From Angomonas ambiguus (lineage: Eukaryota > Euglenozoa > Kinetoplastea > Trypanosomatida > Trypanosomatidae), in NCBI GenBank assembly GCA_019695575.1, contig JADNSB010000022.1, positions 1-64,000 on the forward strand: a stretch of 64,000 nucleotides of DNA, given 5' to 3'. The position numbers and the translations under genes were made by a program. Numbering within the stretch: position 1 is the first letter of the stretch; every line of letters starts with the position of its first letter. Below are positions 19,304 through 27,657 of the stretch, piece after piece. The notes below the pieces were generated by a model. That model did no database searches, was not told where the DNA came from, and was given only the letters and a program-made list of their open reading frames with translations.

Positions 19304-21424
19304 TCACCGCTGAACTGAATTCGGCCAGAACGGCTCGTCACCAGAGTCACTGTTACTACTGTGGTCCACTCCTCCGGGGGTGTTCACCGTGCTATGAATG
19401 TTATCGTTTGCATACACGCTATTCCCGTAATATCGGGTGGCCACAGGAGACGGTGACGGTGGGTCTGTAGATTGACCCGAGGACGTATCGTCGCTGCTAC
19501 TAGGAACGGGAGGCTGGTTCTGCTGTGGGGGGATAGGGGGAAATACAAAGGCCTCCTCGTCATCGACGCCGATGGTGGATCGTCTCTGACCCGCTGGATT
19601 CTTCCCCTCATACCGGGTATTAGAAGTAGAACGATATGGACGGGGTGTACTGCGGCTCCGACTGCGCAGCGTTCCTCCCCCATGACGTTCAATGTCGTCC
19701 TCCACCTCGTTCGCTAACTGTTCTATATAGCCGCCATCCGGAGGGAGGGAGTGGGGAGGGTGGGCGGCGGTCGTGGGAGGGCGATACGGCCGATAGGTGT
19801 CGGCATAGGCGCCCTCTCCCTCTGTCAGATAGAGTACCGCTTTACGGAGGGAGAGCCAGCCGGTGGATGCCGCCACCCCAATCCCTCGCTCCCTCCACCG
19901 CCTCCACTCCGTCGTGTACTGCTCTACACTGTAAATCAGATGGAGTCCCCATAGGAACAGAGAGGGGAAGAGAACCACAACGTAGGGCATATGATAGGCG
20001 GTGGCCGTCGCCAGCAAGGCGATACCGTACACATTTTGGAAAAACAGCAACGGTATCGACAGGTGCAGATTGTAGATGCGCACCAAGTCCTCTATCCGAA
20101 GGCCCCCTTCGCTGGACGCCGCGGGACCAGAAAGGAGGTACAAATCCAAGTAAAGCAGGCAGCAGGTGGCAAAAGGGGTGAGCGGGGCGAACCACAACAC
20201 AGTGAGGGACGTAGGGATACGGATGGGGCGCAACCCCCCTCGGACATACCCAGTCGTACTGCGTCGCGGAGGGGGGCAGTTGAATTTGACGACGAGGTAG
20301 ACAAAATAAATCGTCAGCACTACGTTGGTGGCGAAGTACTGAAACACGCTGAGGGAGCCTAGCAATACATACCCGGCCACCCAGTACCCAACACAGAGGG
20401 CACAGTTGACACCATACACCAACAGACGTAAGAGTCCAATAAACAGTGTACTCTTATGCCGGGAGCAGCGGAGCACCAACACCACCATGTACAACACGAA
20501 CAGTAGCGGGAGACAGCAATAGAGGGTTACGGCGCGGGGGAATGGAAACATACGACCAAGGGAACTCTGCCACTGTTGAAGATGCAACACAAGGCCGATA
20601 GTAGAACCCAGAAATCCAAAGTACATGAGGAACAACAGCAGCCCTGTTACCACCGGGTGAAGTCGCTTTCCCAGGAATAACGTGGGTATGAAAAGGGCGG
20701 TAATAACGGCACTATACACGGTAGCTGGGATCCAGGAGTACCACTCTTCTATAGAGCCCTCCTTGTTGAGTAACAACAGTACTTGCGGTCTACACGCCTT
20801 CGGGAAGGAGACCAGCAGCGGAAATGGAATTTGACGACTGTCAAAACTAAACGACGGTGGGAACGTTTGGACTCCCATCTCATGGGACACCAACGTAGCG
20901 GAAACACCAGAAGAAGCGGAAGTCAGTGACACCTCCAGCGGAAGGGAACAGGTGGCTCCGTCTGCATTCACGACGTGGAGTAAAACTATACGGCCCCCTT
21001 TGGCTATCACCCCACTTGCTGCGGCAAGAAGTGGGGAGAGTTCCACTTGGCAGTTCGCTGACTCTTCCGACCCTTCGACACCGTTTCCGGCAACGGTTAC
21101 AGAGGGTGCGTTGAGATCGAAAACCACTACACTGTCGGCATTCATTCCAGACTCTGAGGTTATGATTTGTTTAAGGGAGGAAGAGAAATCGGTTCCCTTT
21201 TCTAATACAAGAGACCCACCACTTTTTTCTACTATACTATTTCTGTATGGAGTGATACTCCATAAAGGATCTAATGTGAATTGGCTATCAATTGGGATAA
21301 TTCCCCCACAGGACGACAGGCCTACATGTAGAGCGAATGTTGGAGACGCCACAAGTACTATGAGAGCACATAACTCCAACCAGTAAGCAAAAGATCTCAA
21401 TTTGACAAAACTAAATCTAATCAT
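19304..21424 (-). CDS. Orphan multi-pass membrane protein with signal peptide and luminal domain
   Basis: A 706-residue protein. Residues 1-31 look like a cleaved signal peptide (LELCALIVLVASPTFA). A luminal domain of about 200 residues with several Cys follows (SSCGG, ANCQVEL, GATCSLPL, KACRPQV). About eight hydrophobic segments then lie between roughly 228 and 530, and a disordered cytoplasmic tail of about 170 residues is rich in Pro, Ser and Arg. The layout (signal, luminal beta-type domain, seven to eight TMs, cytosolic tail) recalls GOST or GPCR-like seven-TM proteins of the secretory pathway, but I see no family motif. The frame is open three codons upstream without an ATG, so the start is the ATG at 21424. 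Confidence 0.75.
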   Translation of the reverse strand: MIRFSFVKLRSFAYWLELCALIVLVASPTFALHVGLSSCGGIIPIDSQFTLDPLWSITPYRNSIVEKSGGSLVLEKGTDFSSSLKQIITSESGMNADSVVVFDLNAPSVTVAGNGVEGSEESANCQVELSPLLAAASGVIAKGGRIVLLHVVNADGATCSLPLEVSLTSASSGVSATLVSHEMGVQTFPPSFSFDSRQIPFPLLVSFPKACRPQVLLLLNKEGSIEEWYSWIPATVYSAVITALFIPTLFLGKRLHPVVTGLLLFLMYFGFLGSTIGLVLHLQQWQSSLGRMFPFPRAVTLYCCLPLLFVLYMVVLVLRCSRHKSTLFIGLLRLLVYGVNCALCVGYWVAGYVLLGSLSVFQYFATNVVLTIYFVYLVVKFNCPPPRRSTTGYVRGGLRPIRIPTSLTVLWFAPLTPFATCCLLYLDLYLLSGPAASSEGGLRIEDLVRIYNLHLSIPLLFFQNVYGIALLATATAYHMPYVVVLFPSLFLWGLHLIYSVEQYTTEWRRWRERGIGVAASTGWLSLRKAVLYLTEGEGAYADTYRPYRPPTTAAHPPHSLPPDGGYIEQLANEVEDDIERHGGGTLRSRSRSTPRPYRSTSNTRYEGKNPAGQRRSTIGVDDEEAFVFPPIPPQQNQPPVPSSSDDTSSGQSTDPPSPSPVATRYYGNSVYANDNIHSTVNTPGGVDHSSNSDSGDEPFWPNSVQR

Positions 21425-21705
21425 CTCTTGCAAGCATCTGCAGAGGCAAAGGTAGTTCTATTTTCCACGGAAGATAGAAGAGAGAAGAGAGTGGTATTGG
21501 GTCAAGAAGCGCAAAATAAAAAAAAAACGGAATGAAAGCACAACTTTAAAGAAGTATATATACGTATTATGTCATTTAGCACTGAAAGGATTATTTACAT
21601 GATTCAATAAGTAAAGATACAGCGAAAGCCATAAAACAGTTCAATAAAGAACCCCCCTCTGCAACGAAAGGAAAAAAATAAGGACAGTAAAAGTAATAAA
21701 AACAG

Positions 21706-23148
21706 TTACGCGAATTTGTTTTGCTTTTTTCGGTTTCCGTATTTATCCAGATGGTTAATGTGAATACCGTCACCTTTATAAAAAAGTGCATCGTCGGGCT
21801 CCTCATCGAGCCTTGCTTTAATTTCATTTTTGATACCTTTATTAATACGATCTCTAACATCTATTACGGCAGGTTTAAATGTTTTTAGAATTTTAGCAAT
21901 TTCTATCTCTGTTAAAGTATCTAATAAAGGTCCAAGAACATCCACGAGGACAGTTGTAAATAATTTTTGACTTGGTGTTGCCTTCGAAATAGAACTGTCA
22001 AAATTGGAATCCTTTTCTAGAGGGGGTAAAGGTTCTTTTCTAAAGTCTTCTTCTGCTATTTTTAAACAAAATTCGAAAGGAAGTGTTGGAATGAAGAAAT
22101 AGAAGATTCCCGCCCGTAAAGTCACCGCATCCTCAGTGTCAAATGTAGCTTCATGGACATTCTTACGCACCTCATAGCTTAACACTTTTCCTCCATTCGG
22201 ATCATTATCAATACCCACAGCGAAAATGACCCATAGTCGTAAAAGCCAGTCGCGAACTGCATTTGTTCCTGTAGTTCGAAGACAGTCATGCATCATTTCC
22301 TTTACCAAATGGGTGCGTGATTTCCTCTCTGCACGAAATTTTTTCTCGTCACTCGAGGAAAAAATCAAGTTTGACTCCCCTTTACTGAATTTTTCCGCTG
22401 ACAGACGGACGCGTGTCAGAATTTGGTGACCTCGGCGACAGTGCCACCGCTTCATTACCACGTCCCCAACAGTATTTATTGGCGGCAATTTTTTGTCTGC
22501 TTCACCTTCTTCCGACAGCACTCGAGATTTCCATGCCGATACAAGAGCGTACCGAAAAGACTCGCTCCACCGTTTATCGGTTGTCAGTCTGAGCCACACA
22601 TATTGGCTGTTTGCAGGCACAAGCTGGCAGGAACCTATAAGAGGAAGTTTGTCAACGTATAAGTCAGCGTCAGGGTCCTCAGTGCTCTTTGATTTAATTT
22701 TTGAGAAATGTAATTTTAGGCTCACGAAAGGGGAACCCCCAGAGACCTCACCATGCCCAATATCGTGGATCAGGTCAGTATTTTTGATCGGGTTTTTTTT
22801 CCTTAGAGGAACAATAAATTCACTTTTTTCTTTTGTATTGGATAGAGAAAACCTTTCACCAGCGTACAGAATAGGAGTCGGTTTTTCGTAACGGGATAGC
22901 TCGACAATCTTTAGAAGAATAACACCCTCTTCAAAATTATCAGGGACTTCAAACTCTAAATTATCTTTGAAAAACGGATCATTCGACTTTTCTTGAATTG
23001 AAGAACACACTTCCTTGGTTACTGCTAATGTCATTTCTCGATTAAAGATAGACGCCTGGACTTGAGTGGTACACGGATTAGGGTCATCTTCCGTTTGCGG
23101 TAAATTCCGACAACGTAGAATTTCGATTTTTAACAAACCACCCCCCAT
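21706..23148 (-). CDS. C2-domain protein with possible EF-hand-like loop
   Basis: A 480-residue protein beginning MGGGLLKIEILRCRNLPQ, the first beta strand of a C2 domain that extends to about residue 165 (with NDPFFKDNLEFEVPDN and GVILLKIVELSRY). A soluble all-alpha/beta remainder has no recognised family. DNDPNGGKVLSYE near 315-330 resembles an EF-hand loop with one extra residue, so calcium binding there is uncertain. There are no membrane segments; MGGG could be an N-myristoylation site, since Gly2 is present. Base composition is clearly AT-richer than that of genes further left, as for its upstream neighbour, the ferric reductase. The two genes are co-directional and about 400 bases apart. 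A membrane-associated, calcium-responsive role is inferred. Confidence 0.75.
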   Translation of the reverse strand: MGGGLLKIEILRCRNLPQTEDDPNPCTTQVQASIFNREMTLAVTKEVCSSIQEKSNDPFFKDNLEFEVPDNFEEGVILLKIVELSRYEKPTPILYAGERFSLSNTKEKSEFIVPLRKKNPIKNTDLIHDIGHGEVSGGSPFVSLKLHFSKIKSKSTEDPDADLYVDKLPLIGSCQLVPANSQYVWLRLTTDKRWSESFRYALVSAWKSRVLSEEGEADKKLPPINTVGDVVMKRWHCRRGHQILTRVRLSAEKFSKGESNLIFSSSDEKKFRAERKSRTHLVKEMMHDCLRTTGTNAVRDWLLRLWVIFAVGIDNDPNGGKVLSYEVRKNVHEATFDTEDAVTLRAGIFYFFIPTLPFEFCLKIAEEDFRKEPLPPLEKDSNFDSSISKATPSQKLFTTVLVDVLGPLLDTLTEIEIAKILKTFKPAVIDVRDRINKGIKNEIKARLDEEPDDALFYKGDGIHINHLDKYGNRKKQNKFA

Positions 23149-23546
23149 TAATTGCGATGTTTATAAATTAAATAAAAATCTTGAATTATATAAAGTGTTA
23201 CAAAAAGAATCAAAAAAACACGTATATCGCATAAAAAAAAAAACTTAAACGTGAAATTTCAAAAAAAAAATAGAGAAGAAAAAAAAAAGAGGACAAACAA
23301 GTGAAAGGATTTTTATGAAACTGCTTTGTGATTGTGTTTGTAAACAGGCTCTTTAAATCTAGATAATTCGTTTTAACACTAGTAATATTATTATCGCTTG
23401 CTTAACTTCTGCAAAAGTGAAAATCTTTCAACCAAATTCAAAAAGAAAACACGCGCGTTTCGAATTCTCACTGTAAAATAAAAAGAGGTTCAAAAAGCTA
23501 ACGTCGCATCAGGAAACATTCTCAAAAAAAAAAGAAGAAAATTTCT
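23149..23546. other. Intergenic spacer
   Basis: Very AT-rich spacer between ferric reductase and C2 gene. A-runs at about 23229-23292 give a T-rich tract on the transcribed strand before the C2 gene. Nothing else was recognised. Confidence 0.5.
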
Positions 23547-25820
23547 CTATAATTCAAATATTTCAGCCTGAAATCTTGTACCTAACTTTTGAGACGCATC
23601 TTTTACTGCTTCTACCAAACCATCTGGACCGCAAACAAAAAAAGCAGTTTTTGAGCGATCGTTCTCCCCTGTGAACTGGTCGGCTTCGTCCAGTACATTT
23701 GGCCGTCCATTCGTAAAAACGCTTTCGTCAACTCTATTACCTTCATTGGAACTAGTATAAAATATTTTATAACTAAAATTTTCACGGCTGTTACTCGCCC
23801 AATAGGCGTCAGAAAAAATCTTTTCCACCTCGTAACAAAGCTCGATGTCTCTACACGTCCAAATTAGCGCAATATGGGGGCAATTCTCCTTTTCTAAAAA
23901 ATTTCTAATTATACTAATGCACGGTGTGATACCAATTCCACCAGCCACAAATAAAATACGCTCATAGTCAGAAAGTCTATTTTGCCCACCGTAGGGTCCA
24001 TCGGTAAAGACTCGAAAATTCAAGTCACCTGTCGTTACTTTTTTGGCCAAACTCCCCGTCCAAGTGCCATCACCCATCGGTTTCACGAGAATAAAATCCC
24101 CACTTAGACTGGTGCAAACCGAAAAGGGGTGCCATTGAATTACAGAAATTTCAGGAATATTAACGAAGATATACTCACCCCCTCCACTCGAAAATGACCT
24201 GTTAAAAGATATTTTTACTACATTTCCAATCATGCCTACTGACGTTACCTTCGTTTCTACTGCTCCTCTATAAACGCCTAAAAGGAGATCTGCAAACCAT
24301 ACAGTGAATCCTGGAAGAATATACTCCCAAGATGCCGCTGCATGCCATAAAATGCATGGCAAGATGAGAGCAAAGGAGGCTACGTGTAGAAAATGGAATA
24401 TAGCGTAAAATCTTCGTCTGATTTTCCAGAAACCGAAAATACCAACTGCTATAAACATAAACCACGTCGCAAGAGTGATCAATGGAACCGTAAAATTAGA
24501 TATAGCGATTGGTGTGCGAAGGGGAATGCCTATGATATCATGTGGAAAATTCCCTATTTCATAATAGTAGACATAAAACAGAATCATGTGAGCGGCTGTA
24601 GCGATCAACATTCCATATCCGAGAATTTTATGAATCCAGAGAGTACTTTCCCACGAAACGCCAAATAGTGAATAAAGAAAAGAAGATTTCGATGCCGGAA
24701 AAAGCAAAAAGGACAAAAGTATGACTGCTAACTGTCCAAAAGATCTAGACCACCTCTCACTATTCTTAATATTAGCACTCTCACTTCCATCCCACATTCC
24801 ATTATAATTATGGTCGTGGGCCCAGTAGAAAAAGAAACCACCTGTAGCAAGGCATGTCAGAAGTGAGAAAAATAACTCACCTCGAGTGAAACCCAAAATA
24901 CCCGACGTTGCTGACCACAAACGAGATCTTTTTGATGTTGTGAGAAGAAGACCCAGCAAAATAACAATTAATAAATATGAGAAAAAGATCAGATTGCTTG
25001 GGTATACTTTGGCGACCAAATTTTTCGATACAAAAATATTTTTCGTTTTGAATAGCGCCCATGGAAGCTCCGGGCAAGTGTACTCGGTCCATTTTTGGCA
25101 AATATCGTAGTCGGTTGAAGCAACCAGCTGGGCGTTATTCGCTATCCGGGCCGCTACAAAATATTCCCAAGAATTAGGGACGTAAAATGTAATAAAGCCA
25201 AACACCAAAATAATTATGAGTGCTGCAAATGCCCACGCTGAGGCAGAAATCCGTAAACCACACTCTGATTTTGTTCGCGTACAAAGCGCAACAAGAAACA
25301 GAGTCATACCTACAGAGGTGCAAAGAAACAGCCCGCTCATCCCTATGACAGAGAGAAAACCAAGACCAGCTTCGGGGCGTTCACGACTAATTTCAACGTA
25401 TTTTTCCTTATCCAAGCAAAACACAACGAGACATTTAAGAGATTCCTGGCCCCAGATGATGCCGCAACACCCAATCGCAAACACAACAAGAGACAATACG
25501 AAAAATGTCCAGAATTTTTTCTTGTTTTCGCTTGGGGTCACATTTTTAATCCCAGAGTATAATATACAGGAACCGAGCGGAAGCAAAAAAGTGAACATAC
25601 AAAGCGCCACAAATTCAGACAATTTGTACCCCGCCCAGCCCTCCTCATACTCCCCCTCATGGTGAAAGTAGTCGGCCCTCCACCAAAAGTATAGCCCCCC
25701 GAAGCCGAGAAGCACGAAGGCCCCACCAACAATTAACGGCAAGGGATTACCTTTGGGTTCCTCGCTCTCCGCGGCGAGAAGCTCAGTTTGCTCAGTGACT
25801 TCGTTGTTTTCAGACGTCAT
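23547..25820 (-). CDS. Ferric reductase / NADPH-oxidase-like flavocytochrome b
   Basis: A 757-residue membrane oxidoreductase. Two helices carry bis-heme histidines at the classic spacing: His397/His411 and His479/His493, 13 residues between each pair. The C-terminal flavoprotein part has HPFS (564-567, FAD), GGIGITPC (627-634, NADPH) and CGPDG (730-734). It should pass electrons from NADPH through FAD and two hemes across a membrane to ferric iron or oxygen. An extra N-terminal region of about 300 residues adds four or five membrane helices not needed for the core, with a Cys-bearing loop (YDICQKWTEYTCPE). It lies first in the minus-strand run, and its coding AT content is high. Ferric reductase is more likely than a superoxide-producing NOX, as no EF-hands are fused, but the two cannot be separated by eye. 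Confidence 0.88.
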   Translation of the reverse strand: MTSENNEVTEQTELLAAESEEPKGNPLPLIVGGAFVLLGFGGLYFWWRADYFHHEGEYEEGWAGYKLSEFVALCMFTFLLPLGSCILYSGIKNVTPSENKKKFWTFFVLSLVVFAIGCCGIIWGQESLKCLVVFCLDKEKYVEISRERPEAGLGFLSVIGMSGLFLCTSVGMTLFLVALCTRTKSECGLRISASAWAFAALIIILVFGFITFYVPNSWEYFVAARIANNAQLVASTDYDICQKWTEYTCPELPWALFKTKNIFVSKNLVAKVYPSNLIFFSYLLIVILLGLLLTTSKRSRLWSATSGILGFTRGELFFSLLTCLATGGFFFYWAHDHNYNGMWDGSESANIKNSERWSRSFGQLAVILLSFLLFPASKSSFLYSLFGVSWESTLWIHKILGYGMLIATAAHMILFYVYYYEIGNFPHDIIGIPLRTPIAISNFTVPLITLATWFMFIAVGIFGFWKIRRRFYAIFHFLHVASFALILPCILWHAAASWEYILPGFTVWFADLLLGVYRGAVETKVTSVGMIGNVVKISFNRSFSSGGGEYIFVNIPEISVIQWHPFSVCTSLSGDFILVKPMGDGTWTGSLAKKVTTGDLNFRVFTDGPYGGQNRLSDYERILFVAGGIGITPCISIIRNFLEKENCPHIALIWTCRDIELCYEVEKIFSDAYWASNSRENFSYKIFYTSSNEGNRVDESVFTNGRPNVLDEADQFTGENDRSKTAFFVCGPDGLVEAVKDASQKLGTRFQAEIFEL

Positions 25821-26254
25821 TATTTTTACTTTACTTTACTTTTCAGTCTAGGCTGAGGAAAAAAGGGGGGAAGGGGAAGTGAAAGGGTTGCGAAGTTTTA
25901 GCTAGCTAGGGTTACCCTGAAGTGAGGGAAGGGCCGCCGCCCCCCTAGGAGGAACACCCACCACACCCCTCGAAACCCCCGCGAAGGAAAAAACAGGCCT
26001 CAGCGGGAGCCGACAAACAATTCAAGCCTCGGGGTAAATATAATTATCAAAAAATGTCACAGGCCTGTGCAGCCAAAACCCCCAAAACTTTTTTTATTTT
26101 TTTTATTATTATTTATAATTTCACCACTACCTATCTTTAACTGTTTTACACATTTTTACACATAGTGTTGTTGTTTGTTTGTTTGTTTACGGAAGCAAAA
26201 TACTTTCTCCCATTTGTTTTTCACCTAGTTTGGATAACCTAAAAAAACACTAAT
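25821..26254. promoter_or_regulatory. Divergent strand-switch region, likely bidirectional transcription start
   Basis: Everything to the left is on minus and everything to the right on plus, so this 434-base interval separates two divergent polycistronic runs. In kinetoplastids such divergent switches are where RNA polymerase II begins in both directions; that assignment is from family knowledge. The sequence itself is asymmetric: G-runs on plus at 25865-25933 give way to C-runs at about 25934-26010. This leaves the RNA-like strand pyrimidine-rich in both directions. A TTTG-repeat (TTTGTTTGTTTG) lies near 26175. No TATA-like core promoter can be argued. Confidence 0.65.
25853..25880 (-). promoter_or_regulatory. 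Putative trans-splice acceptor of the ferric reductase
   Basis: On the minus strand a CT-only tract (plus G/A run 25856-25880, with six and four G in a row) ends in CAG whose AG pairs with plus 25853-25854, about 33 bases before the ATG at 25820. This accounts for the conspicuous G-runs seen here on the plus strand. Confidence 0.6.
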
Positions 26255-26605
26255 ATGACCTCTGATTCCTCTGTGAACGTTCGCGTGAGTGCTGGAAAGC
26301 GCAAATACGCTTATGTTGATTTCACCAAGCACCGTCTTCACGAAGGTGCTTCCGAAATCGTCATCTCTGGACTTGGTTCCGCCATCGCTGATGCCGTGGC
26401 TGTCGCTGAACTCCTGAAGGGTCAAGGACTTGTAACCGTCAAGAAGATTCGTACTTCTCGCGGGGATGTGGAGGAGGCTCGCACCTCCTATGTGGACAAG
26501 ATTGAGATCACCGTTGTGAAGTCCTCTGACTTTGATGCCAAGTATGCCGAGCAGCAGAAGGCCCGCGAGGAAGCCGCGGCTGCCAAGAAGGAAGCTGAAG
26601 AGTAA
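26255..26605 (+). CDS. ALBA: Alba-domain nucleic-acid-binding protein, copy 1
   Basis: A 116-residue protein with a complete Alba fold: VRVSAGKRKYAYVDFTKH, EIVISGLGSAIADAVAVAELLKGQG, VTVKKIRTSRGD and VDKIEITVVKS, followed by a charged Ala/Glu/Lys helix tail. Kinetoplastid short Alba proteins bind RNA in the cytoplasm and influence mRNA stability and translation through development. It has strong, GC-moderate codon bias, as in highly expressed genes. It is the first gene of the plus-strand run, and copy 2 follows after 296 bases. Start at the ATG in CACTAATATG, shared with copy 2. Confidence 0.93.
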   Translation: MTSDSSVNVRVSAGKRKYAYVDFTKHRLHEGASEIVISGLGSAIADAVAVAELLKGQGLVTVKKIRTSRGDVEEARTSYVDKIEITVVKSSDFDAKYAEQQKAREEAAAAKKEAEE

Positions 26606-26901
26606 TCATAGTATCTACTTTCTTTTTTTTATCATTTCTTATTTAAAACTATTACTTGAAAAAGGTCTCCCAGAAAAATAAGAATTTCATTTTATTGCCA
26701 AAGGAAAAACCACGGTTGAAAAACATTACATGTATTTCTATCGAGCAATTTACAAAGGAGTGATATTTTCCCAAGAGGGTACATGTTAAATTCTTTGTCA
26801 TTCGTATAACAGACTACAATTACTGTTACTATTATTCCCTCCTTCCTCTCTACCCAAACCAGTTAAAATCTTTCGAAACCTCAAAAAAAAAAAACACTAA
26901 T
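26606..26901. other. Spacer between Alba copies
   Basis: The spacer is not a copy of the region upstream of copy 1 except for the last 15 or so bases before the ATG. It contains the acceptor of copy 2. No gene was seen. Confidence 0.5.
26836..26862 (+). promoter_or_regulatory. Putative trans-splice acceptor of Alba copy 2
   Basis: A CT-rich tract at 26836-26855 is followed by CCAG (AG at 26861-26862), 39 bases before the ATG at 26902. This matches the pyrimidine tract plus first AG rule. Confidence 0.6.
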
Positions 26902-27252
26902 ATGACCTCTGATTCCTCTGTGAACGTTCGCGTGAGTGCTGGAAAGCGCAAATACGCTTATGTTGATTTCACCAAGCACCGTCTTCACGAAGGTGCTTCC
27001 GAAATCGTCATCTCTGGACTTGGTTCCGCCATCGCTGATGCCGTGGCTGTCGCTGAACTCCTGAAGGGTCAAGGACTTGTAACCGTCAAGAAGATTCGTA
27101 CTTCTCGCGGGGATGTGGAGGAGGCTCGCACCTCCTATGTGGACAAGATTGAGATCACCGTTGTGAAGTCCTCTGACTTTGATGCCAAGTATGCCGAGCA
27201 GCAGAAGGCCCGCGAGGAAGCCGCGGCTGCCCGAAAGGAGGCTGAAGAGTAA
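26902..27252 (+). CDS. ALBA: Alba-domain nucleic-acid-binding protein, copy 2
   Basis: A 116-residue protein identical to copy 1 except for one Lys to Arg change near residue 110. By eye the two 351-base coding sequences differ at only four bases, all within the last ten codons, including at synonymous sites. A common CACTAAT precedes both ATGs and a common GTAGTATCTA-like block follows both stops. The domain content and expected role are as for copy 1. The identity points to recent duplication or ongoing gene conversion rather than two diverged paralogues. Further Alba types (longer, RGG-bearing) known in kinetoplastids are not in this window. Confidence 0.93.
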   Translation: MTSDSSVNVRVSAGKRKYAYVDFTKHRLHEGASEIVISGLGSAIADAVAVAELLKGQGLVTVKKIRTSRGDVEEARTSYVDKIEITVVKSSDFDAKYAEQQKAREEAAAARKEAEE

Positions 27253-27657
27253 CCGTAGTATCTAATTCTTATTTACTGTCTCCATTATTTTTTCTAACTT
27301 TGAAGGATTTAAACAGTTTTGTAGGGGAAAAAAAAAAATACGAATCCAATTTTTATGACCATAAACTACATTTATATATAAAACTGAATACAAAAAAAAA
27401 AAAAAGAAATGTTTAGTTAAAGACCTTTTATCCTCGTAAGAATGACCTAAGTAGAACGAAAGAAAAACTTTAGTTGTGAAGTGTATGTTCAAAGACTTCT
27501 TTCAAATTCCAACTTATTCTCTACTGCATTCCTAAATTTAGTAACATAACGTGTATTGATTCAGATTCATTTGACTATTTTATCTTTTTTTTATCTGCTT
27601 TTTTTTAATTTAGTATTAGTATTAATAAACCGCGAAAATTTTAACGGCTAACTAGCA
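27253..27657. other. Intergenic spacer with acceptor of the Fused kinase
   Basis: AT-rich; A-runs at about 27328 and 27391. A T-rich pyrimidine tract at about 27577-27607 is followed by AG at 27612-27613, 45 bases before the kinase ATG. No gene was recognised. Confidence 0.55.

Noticed and set aside
25903-25918. Telomere-like CTAGGGTTACCC
   Set aside because: A single unit without tandem copies; not evidence for an interstitial telomere.
25865-25933. G-quadruplex candidate on the plus strand
   Set aside because: Several G-runs are present but one loop would be about 21 bases, and the densest runs are explained as the pyrimidine tract of the ferric reductase acceptor.
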